DNA of 64,000 bases, from the NCBI GenBank assembly GCA_964035545.1, contig OZ037770.1:14344642-14408641 (forward strand). The letters are read 5' to 3'. This document shows, piece by piece, positions 1 through 18,984 of the stretch (position 1 is the stretch's first letter; each line of letters opens with the position of its first letter). This DNA is from Bugula neritina (Eukaryota; Bryozoa; Gymnolaemata; Cheilostomatida; Bugulidae). The translations under genes were made by a program, and so were the position numbers. Under the pieces are notes generated by a model. It was not told the DNA's origin. It saw only the letters and a list, made by a program, of their open reading frames with translations, and ran no database searches.

Positions 1-2385
1 CTGAATGTAGGTTGGAGCTCTTAGACACACCATTGATGTGGTTAGAGTTGTCTCCCTGTTTAACCATGTGACTCCCTGATGACTCATGGATGGAAGGCAG
101 GGCTGGCCTGAGGCTAGCCGTGAAAAAGGCCTTCTTAGCTGCGAGGGAGTTTATCAGTACGCCAGACATCGAGTGCTCCAGTTCTGGCGAGGTGACGTCT
201 GCATTAATCCTTTCTCCTCCAATCACTTTGGCTGGAACAACATCAGTTGAAGAGTCAGTGTCACTTTTTCTTAGATTGACAGAATGCTTGGATTCAGCAA
301 CTTTATTGACTGATACAGGATTTGGTGGGTCATTTGGTTGAAGGAATTTTGGTTCTACTCTTTCCTTGTCTTCACTCGCCGTGGCCTTAACATTGTCATT
401 ATGAGAGTCACTCTGTTCTATAGGAGCCAGCCGCTGTCCATGTATGACCTTTCGCTTTATCTGTTTTAAAAGTCAAAGTGAGTAAACTCATCACCAATAC
501 AAACAAATCAACATTATAGCTACATGTCATGCGACTTGAGTATAAATGTTTTGTTTTCTCGATTCAGACTTTTCTACGCCCATTTATGATTCTATAGATG
601 ACATCATATGAGTTGTAAAGGTTATCATTTCAGATTTCAAAACTTAAGAAAATTATTTACATGTTGTGTAATTTTTGTTTGATGATTTATGATTTTATGT
701 TTTTACTTTGACGACTGCAGCCAAAACAAATCCTCACATCATGACAATTATTAAACTGATCAGAAATAAAAAACACTGCAAATTATAATTATATAGACAT
801 TAGATAACTTGTTTCCCAAATTGTAGTTGTAAAGCAACTGATATTTCTATATAATTGTATCACATACAAAAATGTTATATCATAATTATGTTAATTATAT
901 AATTGGTTAAATTTGCACTAGTTTTATGGCAGCTGTGATTAACACCATAGGTAGAAAAGAGTAAATTTAGCTTAGCCTGGCAATTAGTATATAATTCCAA
1001 ATTTGGTATTTGTTACATGATGAATGATTAAATTTTTGCCTGGATTAGGAACTAATAAGAGATTGACTTGAAACCCATAGGCTATAAGTGATAGGCAAAT
1101 AAAGCTGAATACATACAACTATAAGCTCTAAAAACATTAAGTTTGAAAAGTAGAGTCTTCTTAAATACATAACCACCCTGGCGGTTTAAACAGTGCAAAC
1201 ACTCAAATCATTATGACAAATGAAACTCAAGTGGTTGAGCACTTAAACTGCAAACACTCTAATAATATTAGTAAAACATATTAAAATACAATAATACTAT
1301 ATTGAAATGAATGAGATCTAAAAACTTTCATAATGTAAGGCATATTGTATTATATGGAATAGGTAAATAAGTTTCAATACATTTTGTGTAGTTAATGCTT
1401 ATGTTGTTTATAGTGTTACTGTTCTATGGGTGTGAAACAGTGGAAGTTAATAGCATAGTTCTAGAATATAGATACATAAATAAAAGATAGATATTAATCA
1501 TAAAAATGTGTATTTTGAGATTGCATCATGCTGTTTTACTATAAATTTAAGTTGTTGTATGCTTATTTGAACAGGAAGTATAAGTACTACAATGCTAGCA
1601 TAAAAATAACTAGCTGTTGTGGGAATGAACTCAAGCTAAAGTGTAGAGGTGGGTGGCTCTAGAGTCTAGACAGCCACCCATATTATTAGCAAATATAGTA
1701 TCTATAAACTCAAACCTTCCCCCCATGAAAAGTCATAAAAATGTAATTGAATTTATTTCATTGAAACTTTTCTCCCACTGAACCTAATTCCTCTAAGTTT
1801 TTATATTATTACAGCTTCAAAATTTAATTAGATACCTAATTTACATGGGTTTATAGGTCTACCAAACAGTTTCTCATTCTTGTCTGAGCTGTCGATTTGG
1901 AAGATAATTTGTTAATTTAGTTCTATATAATGTGCTTCTTACTGAAAATATAAATACCATATTAAATATTATGAAAATTAAATTTATGAGTGCAAGTTCA
2001 ATTAACACAGTACCTGGTGACCAAGAAGAGACGTGCCAGGAGTGGATACAAGTAACCCCTCTCTCAAACCCTGCTGATACTTTTGATATGCTTCTTTCTG
2101 TTTCTTCTTTTGAACATTGATTATCTACATTACATAATTTTATAGCATTATCATTATAATCATAATATTATGTAAGTATTATATTACATAATATTTCATT
2201 TTGACAACTGATTAAATCATAATTTATCATTATTTATTTTATTTATTTATCCACTTAAAAATACAATTTTCTAGGTTCAACTCACTCTATACCTTACAGT
2301 GACTCTCCATAAGCTTGCTGTACTTGCACTAACTTTTTTCCAGCTATCCATGTACTTACAAGACTAACTTACATTTATTCTGCAG

Positions 2386-2472
<87 letters not shown>

Positions 2473-4316
2473 TAGTATAGTGATATATATATATATATAT
2501 ATATCACTATACTATCTTTACAATAACTACCCTGAAACTTATTCCTTTTTCAGTTACCCACACAGCTCAACACCTACTGAAAAATAATTTCCCTCACTGG
2601 GAATCAAACCCGGGACCTCTGGTTTGCAAGCAGGCACACTAACCATTACACCACGGGGACTACTGGGTAATCTTAACACTACATCCCACCCAGTTCTCTG
2701 AACTCCACTGGCCTATCTACTACTCCTTCAGTCTTCAGGCTCCCCTGGCCTTTCAACTCCCCCAGAGTACTATTTCACTTATGAAAAACTTTGCCCTCCC
2801 CCACTGGGATTCGAACCCAAGACCTCCGGCTCTCAAGCAAAAGTGCTAACCATTACACCACGGAGGGCTACTAGTTAATCACATCACTACACATACATTT
2901 ATTGAACCTACCTTACACATGGTTTTGTAGGTCGCCTGTTGCGACCTACTTAAACTCTCAATAGTGGTTTGGGAGTCTCGGAGAGCTTGGGAAAGATTCC
3001 TGTTCATAGTTGCCGCCACCGCCATGTTGTATGACTTTATGTTTTTACTAAATTCTGACCTGGAAATTACATGCTTTGAATAAATCGTTGTTACAACATT
3101 AGACGCCATTTTGTGAACAACTGCCTCAAGAATGTGCGGCAGTACGAATACAATTAGCCGTATAATTATAGAAATATATTATATTACCATTACAAGTGGT
3201 GGCAGCCGTTCTTATATTACACTCTCAAGAAATAGTTAATTCCCACTTCACTTGAATTTTATTGGTGCTGCAATTTTTTTGTTATATATATATAATTTTG
3301 TTTTTTAGAAAAAAAGCCAGAATTTATTCAACTTCGAAAATTGTTCTTATAATTTTTTAATTCATAAATAACACAAGTAACACAAGTTTAAGCTCTACTT
3401 TCTGCTATATTCATTATAACAATCAGCTGTAGAACATGTAGAACATGTTCAAATCAAATAGCTAGAATATTGTCCTAACATGCCATACTAAGGTTACTAA
3501 TTAAAAACGTGATCTTACAGTTGTTTTCAGCTGCTGCTGACGTTATATTACAACAATCCTTTATTTATGTTTAGTTTTGATAAACAAATTTGTATTTTTG
3601 AAATTCATGCTTCAATTATTTTTAGTTAATGAAAGAATAATAATTGCATTATTATTTTAGTAATTACAAGTTGAGTCTATCATTCAAATCTTACTTAATA
3701 ATAGAAAAGTCTTTTTATACAAACACAAGGCTTGTAGTAATTTTATTTATACTGTCATGTTATACAATGTGTATTATATTTAGTTTTAGCTGAGATGAAT
3801 GTTTTCCTATTTATACAAAGTATAATGATAATTATATCAATTATAAGTTTATGAAGATTTGAAATGTGACAAGAGATAACACATTATCTCTTTTCATTGG
3901 TGATGGAATTTCCCTCCATGCATTGACATAACAGTGTGATTTGCCATCCAAGTATTACATAATATATACATTGATTCAGCATAATATAGATTCTAGAAAC
4001 TATTAGTACAGTCACAAATGCTGCATGCTATCATATATTATACAGCATACAGAGCTGTATAGCTAATGTTTTGCCAGCAAAGTGCTTTCTCTATACATAA
4101 ATGCATCTTGACAGTTACTTGGAAACTGTTTAGAGTTTAGACTAATTATAGTAATGAATAAGCAATACAGAAAATGTTACATATAGAACAAGAGTTATCA
4201 TACCTCGTGTCATTCATCAAGCCATTGAGCTTATGCATATCGTCGCCATTGATTGCGGGGAGGTGTAACAGTCCCGTCTTATGAACACTATGCTTTCTGG
4301 TGCTTGTACTAAACAT
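1..4316 (-). CDS. Uncharacterised coiled-coil protein, 5' part (gene continues past window start)
   Basis: Four exons join in frame on the minus strand: 4316-4204, 3059-2912, 2124-2014 and 460-1, the last running off the window. All junctions are GT-AG. The phases are 2, 0 and 0, and the coding lengths (113, 148, 111 nt) keep one open frame of at least 277 codons. The start ATG at 4316 begins [10 protein letters not shown]. Residues about 38-125 are rich in Q, K, S and R (for example [15 protein letters not shown], then [14 protein letters not shown]) and look helical or coiled-coil. The last exon is a polar, probably disordered region rich in S, N, D and P. There is no signal peptide or membrane segment. 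I do not recognise the family. A second in-frame ATG at 3109 could be an alternative first exon, but the splice at 3060/3059 (TTTCCAG acceptor) fits better. Function unknown. Confidence 0.6.
2378..2470. repeat. (TA)n microsatellite
   Basis: Almost pure TA dinucleotide run inside the third intron of the coiled-coil gene. It is immediately followed by a long perfect palindrome at 2471-2516. Confidence 0.95.
2471..2516. repeat. 46-bp palindrome extending the TA tract
   Basis: The arm GATAGTATAGTGATATATA is followed by its exact reverse complement, so the whole stretch is self-complementary. It is a likely cruciform or replication-slippage product next to the TA run. Confidence 0.85.
2591..2660 (-). 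repeat. tRNA-like sequence (SINE head), copy 1
   Basis: On the minus strand this reads as a degenerate tRNA. It has an A-box-like GTGGTGTAATGGTTAG, a B-box-like GGTTTGATTCC, a T-arm with 4 of 5 pairs and a poorly pairing acceptor stem. The mispaired stems argue for a tRNA-derived SINE or pseudogene rather than a working tRNA. It lies in an intron of the coiled-coil gene. Confidence 0.6.
2793..2868 (-). repeat. tRNA-like sequence (SINE head), copy 2
   Basis: Minus-strand tRNA-like unit with A-box GTGGTGTAATGGTTAGCAC and a consensus B-box GGGTTCGAATCCC. The outermost seven bases pair perfectly with the end (GCCCTCC with GGAGGGC), but that register does not match the tRNA spacing of the boxes, and the anticodon stem is weak. 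It shares upstream flank with copy 1 (TACTGGGTAATC-like against TACTAGTTAATC), so the two are members of one SINE family in tandem. Confidence 0.6.
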
Positions 4317-7300
4317 GGTCTCAGTTGAATTTTCTCAGACTTCTTTCCCAGTAGATGACCTTTGCTTTACATATAATAATTTTTGTATTAATTATTTATT
4401 AGTGAAAGCTTAAAATATTGCTAAAATAAGCAAGTTATTATATGACATAAAAAAGTACTAAAAAGCCGCTTTAAAATAAATTTCGGGGAAAATACTGACA
4501 TATGCTAAGTGCGTGAGCACTCTATATAACAATCCTCTGACTGCAATACTTATAAGTATAGTTGTAGTGTAACTGTGTTACTTGAGCTGCATGCCATGAA
4601 AAACAAAATTTGTGCAATCAAAAGTGACGTATAATAATATATAAGAGCTATAAGCACTAAGAAATGTATGTAGCTAGCTTTTTAATAAAAACTCTTCTCT
4701 TTTAACTTTAAAGCTTTTTATCATCATATTTGTGGATAATAAGGGCATTGCTAATAACATATTGTATGCTATGCCGGTACAGAATACAAAATGTGCACAC
4801 GTCTGATGTGCATGCATCATGTATTTTATATTTAGGTATATACTTATAGATACGATTTTCAAAGTAATTGACTGCATGCAAAGGATTTAGATGAAAGTAT
4901 TTGTAAGCTAGATATATTACTTATACTAAATTATCATTTTGAAAAAATTATTTTAGCTTCAGATGCTAATATTAGAACAGTATTGAAAATACATAATTTG
5001 GTTTATAGAAATTAATAGTTATTATATAGTGAAAACATAACTTACATTATATAAGCTGTACTTATGTGACATCCCCTGAGAGTACTATCTAGAAGCTATC
5101 TGGCAGGTTACAGCAGGTGCCCTCTTGATGCACGCATGCACAGGGTCTCAAATGTATTGAATAATTGACTAATTGCATGTCTATTTATACCGATCTAATC
5201 AAGATAAACACCGATCTTTTGAGGCTACATTCAGCAATATTTCTTATATAAGTTGTTGACATTGCCTATTGAACACTTTACTATGGTATAACAATTTCTT
5301 ATAAGCAATAATAAACCAATAAGCAATCCCTATTGATTTTTTTAATGCAATGTTTATTTTAACAGATATTAAGAGCTGTTTAAGAGCTAAGTTAAAGAAG
5401 AAGTGCTAAAAATATATACCTTAGTATATCGCAGGTAAAAGATATCGCATAACGACCTACTTATTGCATATACAGTAAGGTACCTTGTTTTTATGGGTAA
5501 ATAAATTCTCTTGCAAGATTTAAAAGATGAAACTTTATTAATTCATAATTGCTTAACATTTTTGATCTGATATAAAAAAGCACAGAATAATGTTCATCAA
5601 GCTTAATTTGATTTATATTTTTATATTATAAGCTAAATATATATAGATATCAAAAATTAAAAGTTAAATTTTGTATAAAGCCTGTAATGTAAGCAGACAA
5701 CATAATAAATATCAATGATGGATATGCCCAAAAGTTTAAAAAAACTTCATACAAGCTCCTGCTGCTAGAAAATGATGAATTGTAAAATAACTTTTGCCAT
5801 TGCATAGTTGTATTGTATGTGTAATTCAATCTTTATTTGTTTACAATGGCTTCTTTAGTTGGGCTTAATAAACACAAAAAATTAAGTTTATGAATGATTT
5901 AGCTACCATATTCTAAAAATTTATAGAAATATTATCATGTTTTCTTAAATAAATATATATGTTTTTAATAACAATCCATAAATTAAATAAAATAGTCGAA
6001 TATATTTTTGGCAATTTTTCGGTATAGTAAAGCACATCTAATGTTTGCAAATATGTTTTCCTTTGTTAGATTATATTGATTATCTGAGACCATTATTGCT
6101 TATTATTATTTATTGAACTGTGGGGCCAGTAGTGATGCATCAATTTCTAATAACATGATTATTAGACCCATAGCAAGAAGTTGGCGTTGAGGGGGTATGC
6201 AGTATCAGGTTGTGTTAAAGCCAAGGGAGGGCAAGATCTCAGTAAGGGGTGACATGGAGGAATAATGCCAACTGTGGTTCAGTGGACCAAGGTGCTTTCT
6301 TGGCTTGACACACACGATTCAATAGGCTGGAAACTCCAATATTACATAGATAAGAATTTCTTGCAGAAATTACATCCAGTGAGAGATGCTTCTATACGAT
6401 CTTGAATTCCCCAACTTTTGTGTGGAATGTTCAACAGGAAAAAAAGCAGTTTGTATGACACACCGAAAATGAATAAATATAATATAAATGAACGTGTATA
6501 TTATATTCGAAGTAGTACTTGCATAATGAATATTTTATTTACTTGCAGTTGATATAGCGCAAATATAACTAATTTTTGCCATTACCTATGGTTCTGTGCA
6601 TATAACCATAGCTTTTTATTCCATTCATTCCATCAAGTTTTTCTTACTTTACATTAACTGATAGAGAAGACAATTTAAAATAGTTTTTTGAAAATGAGAA
6701 TTAATTCATTATTCTTGGAAGCTTTTAAAATATAATCACATTGAGAAAGAAAGGTTATGCATAACTTTAATTATTAAAGGAGTTGTATTCTAGAATTTAC
6801 AAGAATAATAAAGATATGTCCAGTTCGCAACCTTCCAGTTATAAACCGAAGCAGGCTCAAGCAGCGCTGAAAAAGTTTCGTACAAAACAAGTTAAGATAA
6901 CTCCACAGATTTTATTCATAATAATAATATGTAAAAGAAAACCATATATTTATTATACCTGGGCATAAAATAGGAAGAATACAGGTGAACAAGTTAGAGC
7001 CAATATATATTCAATATTAGATAAACATTGAGAAGCCAACTCCACAATACTCGCTATTACCTAGTCTACAGACATGCAAACACAGTCATGTCACGTCAGG
7101 AAAAAACTAAAAGTGATGGTTTTACAAAGTAACTACCAACATTCATATGACGGAAATAAATACTCCACAATGAGAAAATCACTTTCTATGTTTGCCGACT
7201 TTGCACCAAACACAGTTAAGTGTGGGCACAACTCCAAATTAAATAATTGCTACAGTCGACGTTATACCCATCAGTTTATGCGGCAACTTATAGAAGGATT

Positions 7301-7393
7301 GCACCTCATTTTATAGCAACAGTCAACAACTTTCATCAGCAAAAGATTAATTGACTGTCAAAGTAATCTCGTAATCGGTGATATTTCGAGTGT
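4317..7393. other. Intergenic, AT-rich, no gene found
   Basis: This is the space between the 5' end of the coiled-coil gene and the 3' end of AP2M1, both on the minus strand. It should hold the promoter of the first and the 3' UTR and polyadenylation region of the second. The longest open frames (about 60-80 codons) have no flanking splice sites or recognisable domains. I see no repeat family or RNA gene here. Confidence 0.6.
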
Positions 7394-12000
<4,607 letters not shown>

Positions 12001-13225
12001 CTTGAGAAGTTAGATGGAAATCACTAGCACATGACAGAGTTTCTACAAAACCTAAAAGAATCAGCATTAACAATGTTGAATTAATTAATTTTATATCAAC
12101 TGTGTATGTAGCCTAAATCTATAAGTTCAAATTACCAACTTTAAACCGTTTTAAATATGAAAACAGAAACTTGAATTAGATTTCAAATTTTAAAGATACC
12201 ACAGAAACTTGAATGTGCAAATGGTGAGCTAGTAAGTTAATGTATTGTAAAAACTATATTTGTTGTTACTATTGTTATAACAATTGTAAATCTGTGACGA
12301 ATTACAAATAAGAGAAACTATAATAACTTCAAGTTTAAAAGTGACACGTACACTTAAGTCTGATGACCAACAGTTTTAGGTTGAGTTTGAGTTAAACTCG
12401 TAGTAATACTTAATATAGTAATGCCAATAGTAATACTAATAGTTATAGTTGATGTTATTGTAATTGTTATTCATACACTTACATTTAGTGATTTAGTTTT
12501 ACAGGTAAAGTTATTCAAGTTTCAAGTTAAATGTTTATTTATATTATACTTACAAGTTACAAGTTATAAGTCATAGTTAATGTGATTCATATTGATATTG
12601 ACTATAACTATTGAGTACTTACTACTTATACTTATAGACTACATGTAAAAATATAGACTATAGTCAATAAGTTATACTAATCCTAATATTATAGTTATTC
12701 ACTTTGAGTTTGACTTTCAGTTTCAGTTAAACTCAACTTCAAGTTTTTAAAGTTGAAGTTAAACTTAATCTTAATGCCCAACAGTCACTGAAACAAAGAA
12801 CTATTTCACTACAAAACCATACCAATGAATTCAAAAATAACTGCCCCTAAATAAATAAATGATCAGCTCAAATAAAATGATAAGAAATCAGCCATAGCTG
12901 AAAAATGCCTAAAAAACTCAAAGTGAAACGAATATGCTAATGGAAAATCAATTGAAAGTAAATTGAAGGAAGAGGCGTAAAAGGATAACTGCTTCCGGCC
13001 TAGAAAATTTTGCACTTTTATGTTGTGTTTTTTGCACCAAAAGGCTAGCATGTAGAATTTTTATAAATAAAAATAATTTAAGTATTAATTTTTAAAATTA
13101 CTAATAGAAACCAATACAAACCTAATAAAAAAAGTGTGCGTGAGAGTGTGGCGAAAACGCGCTAATGGTCCTTATAAAAAGGAAGTTGCCGCAGATACTC
13201 GTCCTTTTAGGTAAAGAACGCCATC
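12001..13225. other. Divergent intergenic region between AP2M1 and RPL22
   Basis: About 1.2 kb between head-to-head genes, presumably holding both promoters. The part from 12360 to 12790 is cryptically simple DNA built from words such as AGTTAAACTC, AAGTTTAAGT and AGTAATACT in both orientations. No gene is seen. Confidence 0.7.
13173..13210 (+). promoter_or_regulatory. RPL22 core promoter: TATA box and TOP-like start
   Basis: TATAAAAA at 13173-13180 lies 30 bp upstream of a pyrimidine stretch CCTTTT at 13203-13208. That spacing and the pyrimidine run fit a TATA-driven 5'-terminal oligopyrimidine transcript of a ribosomal protein gene. The start site itself is inferred. Confidence 0.6.
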
Positions 13226-14654
13226 ATGCCAGCCGTAAGTTTATTACTGTCAATTATTATCATTTTATTAATATAAATAGTAGTGTTACCAAGTTGAATG
13301 TTTCACATATAGTGCTAATGGTCTTGAAAAATTAAAATAGGCTCTATACCAGTAGAAAACTTGAAAAATTTATATATAAATTGCTAAGCGAGTAGCAGCT
13401 AATGAAATTGAATTGTTATAGGAATAAAAAAGTAAAAAGACAATCGTCTGCCATCGGTGTTTCATTAGCACAGTAGCAGTTCTGTTTTCTGCTATAAAAT
13501 TTGCAATATTGAAAGTTATAGTTATTTGAGACTTGTAAGGTAGTAAAATTAAATGCAATCATAAAATTGGCAATTAATCAATGAAAATTTAGTTGCAATG
13601 AAAAGGTATGCCTAATGCCATATCAGTGTGTGCTTTTGTTACAGTTATACCAACACACCTAAATCGAGTTTATTGTTTCATAACTAGTTGAATTTCAATT
13701 TGAATGATTTAATATTTTGAAGTGTGAACAGTGTTTAATTCTCCACACTTGATGTTTTTTTGCACTGCCTTATTAAATTTCAGGTTCAGAAAAAATCCAA
13801 AGGCTCAGCCAAAGGAAAAACTAGTGGCAAGAAAAAATTGTCGCTAAAGTTTGTTATTGACTGCACCCATCCCGTTGAAGATGGCATCATTGATGTTGCA
13901 GACTTTGTAAGTGTTGATGGTTTTAAAATTTTTTTATAGTTTTTGTGGAATGATTACCTATTATCAGCGCCGGAAGGTTACTAACAAGTACAGTAGGGTG
14001 CCGTTCTGTCGAATATTTATTAATGACCACAATACTAGAAGAAATTTAAATGGCTGCCAACAAAAGTAAATTCATTTTTGAGAATGTACAACTAATTGCG
14101 CGGCTGATTAGGGTTATCTTCCCTAATCTGGCAGGTGCCAGGGCTCTCTTCCCTGATATCGCCATTTGCTACTTTTCTCTCTGCAGGAAAAGTTCCTCAA
14201 CCAACGAATCAAAGTAGAAGGAAAACTCAACAACATGGACAAGCGGGTTACCGTTGTCCGAGCCAAAAATAAGATCACAGTCAATTCTGAGATTGAGTTC
14301 TCTAAAAGGTAAATATAACCCAATGTAACAACTGTTGGGAGTTTTTGTGGAATGATTACCTATTATCAGCGCCGGAAGGTTACTAACAAGTACAGTAGGG
14401 TGCCGTTTTGTCGAATATTTACAAATGACCACAACTTCAGCATTCTAGTTTTGCCTGCATCACATCTTTACCAGCTGTAATATAACCATTTGTCTTCTTG
14501 TCTCTGCAGATACTTGAAGTATTTGACCAAGAAGTACCTGAAAAAGCACAACTTGAGAGATTGGCTGAGAGTTGTGGCTAATGCCAAAGACTCCTACGAG
14601 CTGAGATACTTCCAGATTAACAACGAGGAAGAGGAGGGTGACGGTGATGACTAA
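13226..14654 (+). CDS. RPL22: 60S ribosomal protein L22 (eL22)
   Basis: Four exons: 13226-13234 (only MPA), 13794-13916, 14187-14308 and 14510-14654, with phases 0, 0 and 2, giving 132 aa (human 128). eL22 is a non-essential-core protein of the large ribosomal subunit that binds rRNA at the surface. Recognisable blocks are [20 protein letters not shown], then [15 protein letters not shown] and [19 protein letters not shown], with the acidic tail EEEEGDGDD. The N-terminus is lysine-rich, as usual. Polyadenylation signal AATAAA at 14715. Introns 2 and 3 each carry a conserved 90-nt RNA-like element. The tiny first coding exon and the TATA/TOP promoter are typical of ribosomal protein genes. Confidence 0.97.
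13943..14032 (+). ncRNA. Candidate box C/D snoRNA-like element, copy 1 (RPL22 intron 2)
   Basis: The 90-nt element is closed by a 6-bp terminal stem (TTGTGG with CCACAA). Directly inside it lie a C-box-like ATGATTA (13950-13956) and a D-box-like ATGA (14023-14026) that touches the stem. The order stem, C, D, stem is that of box C/D snoRNAs, and ribosomal protein introns are classic hosts. The boxes deviate from the consensus (RTGATGA, CTGA) but keep the TGA cores needed for a kink-turn. It could instead be a short repeat. Confidence 0.45.
14106..14155 (+). other. Perfect hairpins in RPL22 intron 2
   Basis: GATTAGGG (14106-14113) pairs perfectly with CCCTAATC (14121-14128) around a 7-nt loop. 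TGGC-AGGT-GCCA follows, and then a similar GGG...CCC motif. Possible structured intron RNA; function unknown. Confidence 0.4.
14345..14434 (+). ncRNA. Candidate box C/D snoRNA-like element, copy 2 (RPL22 intron 3)
   Basis: Same 90-nt length and nearly identical sequence as the element at 13943-14032, with the same terminal stem, C-like box (14352-14358) and D-like box (14425-14428). It ends 75 nt before the exon 4 acceptor, a usual spacing for intronic C/D snoRNAs. The flanking intron sequence is not conserved between the two copies, so the duplicated unit coincides with the predicted RNA. Differences cluster just before the D box. Confidence 0.45.
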
Positions 14655-16668
14655 GTTACAGATTCAAAAGCAGTTGTGGATATTAAAGACCTTTTAATTG
14701 TATATTCTGTGTACAATAAAATATTCAGTTTGTCACCAACTATCTGTTGTATGCTTGAGTTCAAGTAATGTGCAAGTATAGGGGGAGGGGTACAGCCTAG
14801 TTCTGTAAATCAATTATTCTAATTGACACTGGTAAATAATGTAAAATTCTACTAGTCCAAATCATAAGTTTTTCATTTTGATAGCTTGGGCAAATTTTTA
14901 TTGGTGGCAGTTTTGGTCGCATGTGTGTTTCCTGGTGGTTTCCCTTGGGTGTCTCTGTTAGAGATGATGGCCAAATTAAGCTGATTGCAGATATTCCATG
15001 TCTGTTAACCTGCCTACAGTTGTAAGTCATCTTTGAGGGTGAAGTTGTCCTTGGCATATAAGTTCTATTTCAGTTGAATTAGTTGCAGGCATCCATAGTT
15101 ATTCAAGAGCGGACAACTTCGTATTCGGGAAAGCCAGTGGCACCGAGAGGACTTTGTTGGGTAGTTATCCTCTCTCTATTAACGTGCAGCTGTCATGGTG
15201 GCCCATGATTTGCGATGAACCTAGTCAGCAGAAATTCGTAATGACGCAGTTGGTAAAAGTTCAGTCTGTTGAATTTGCAGTTACTATTACAATGCAGGCA
15301 GTGTTATGCGCCTACACAATAAATGTTTTGAAAGGCAACTATTGACTTGAAGTATTATGTTAGTGCTTCAACATTTCAGCTTTGATGAATTGATTAGCTT
15401 GTTTGAAAGAAATTGCATTATGTGATTTAGTGTTTACATGGATTTGTTGCTAGGTTCAACTTAAAATGCATACATAATAAGTGTAGGCATCAACCAGTAC
15501 AAGGTTGTATATGTAATTGGCATCCAAACATTTAAATATAGTACAACTTGCTGATAACTCGACTACCAACAGCATAGGCATGGCCTAAATTTACAAAAAT
15601 GTTTCACAGTTTATAATAAATATTTACTACGCATAATAATTCAAGTTGTGGTAAAATATTATAGCACTTTTAGCTGGAAAATAGTCCTATTTAGTGTATT
15701 AGAATAGTACATAAAACTGAATAAGAAAATTGTGCATTCACTACACTTTATTTTGATGTAAATTGAGAATACCATTGGGATGAAAAACATACAGCATTTA
15801 AGTGTTAGTGCAACATCTGCTGGATGTAACAAGTTAAAATTATCATCATCTGGTTTTTGAAAACCCAAGAGACTGGTTTATTATTGATTTGCTGGGCCAA
15901 AACCGTCATAACATAAAGGCAACAATATCTATATAATTATTTTTTGTCATGAGTCTGTTAGTATTAGTAAACATATTGGAAATTTTCACTGCTGCAAGAT
16001 TTTGTAATATGACAATGGGGTATGTAAAAATTTTTCAACAGAGGCTCCATGACAATATGATAATTTTTATGGTATGGGTGACTTTTTGTATTTTAAGTTT
16101 CTTGTATTTACAATGAATATATATATATGCATTTAACAGGCTAGTTGAAAAAAGAACAGAACCGCACAACGTTGATAAACATAGACACTAAATTAGAATT
16201 CAGTACTCTAAAGTATCGAAGCTATCTAGTAAAAAAATGTGGCAAGATGCAAAATACTGCCGTACTTTCTAACGGCTGAAATATAACATAATAAACAGTA
16301 TAAGTCTTGTTGCTAATAGATTTGAAGAAAATGCAAACATTATTTGCTCCATTCTAGTATTATTGCGACTAATTGTTATGACCTGCTGAAATAACAATTC
16401 AAACCAAGATATCAGCCAATCATAGACGATAAAAGCATTTATGCAAATGAGATATTCATGAGGTCTTCCATATTTGGTTATAGCTTTTACCTTATATAGA
16501 TTGACAAGCGGTAATTTACGCACCCTTGCCAACTGTTGCGCGGTAACCAATGATCCTGCTCTCTTATAACCGCGCGTTCTCATTCAATGAGTCATTGCAT
16601 CCGTTGGGGAAGAAAGTAGAGGTCAGCCATTAATTTGTATTGAGATTTTATAACGCACTACAGACAAG
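14655..16668. other. Intergenic between RPL22 and beta-tubulin
   Basis: Contains the RPL22 3' UTR (AATAAA at 14715-14720) and, at the right end, the beta-tubulin promoter and 5' UTR with a TATA-like CTTATAACC near 16562. Short open frames here lack splice sites and recognisable domains. Nothing else is seen. Confidence 0.6.

Positions 16669-18984
<2,316 letters not shown>

Noticed and set aside
2793-2868. Functional tRNA gene
   Set aside because: A- and B-boxes are good, but the acceptor and anticodon stems do not pair in the standard register, and a sister copy nearby shares flanking sequence, which fits a SINE.
2879-3109. Separate small gene starting [11 protein letters not shown] on the minus strand
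   Set aside because: The downstream half fits as exon 2 of the coiled-coil gene, with a phase-matched acceptor at 3060. The upstream ATG remains only an alternative first exon.
6783-6968. 61-codon frame with MSSSQPSSYKPKQ
   Set aside because: No similarity I recognise, no splice partners, and it lies in the AP2M1 downstream region.
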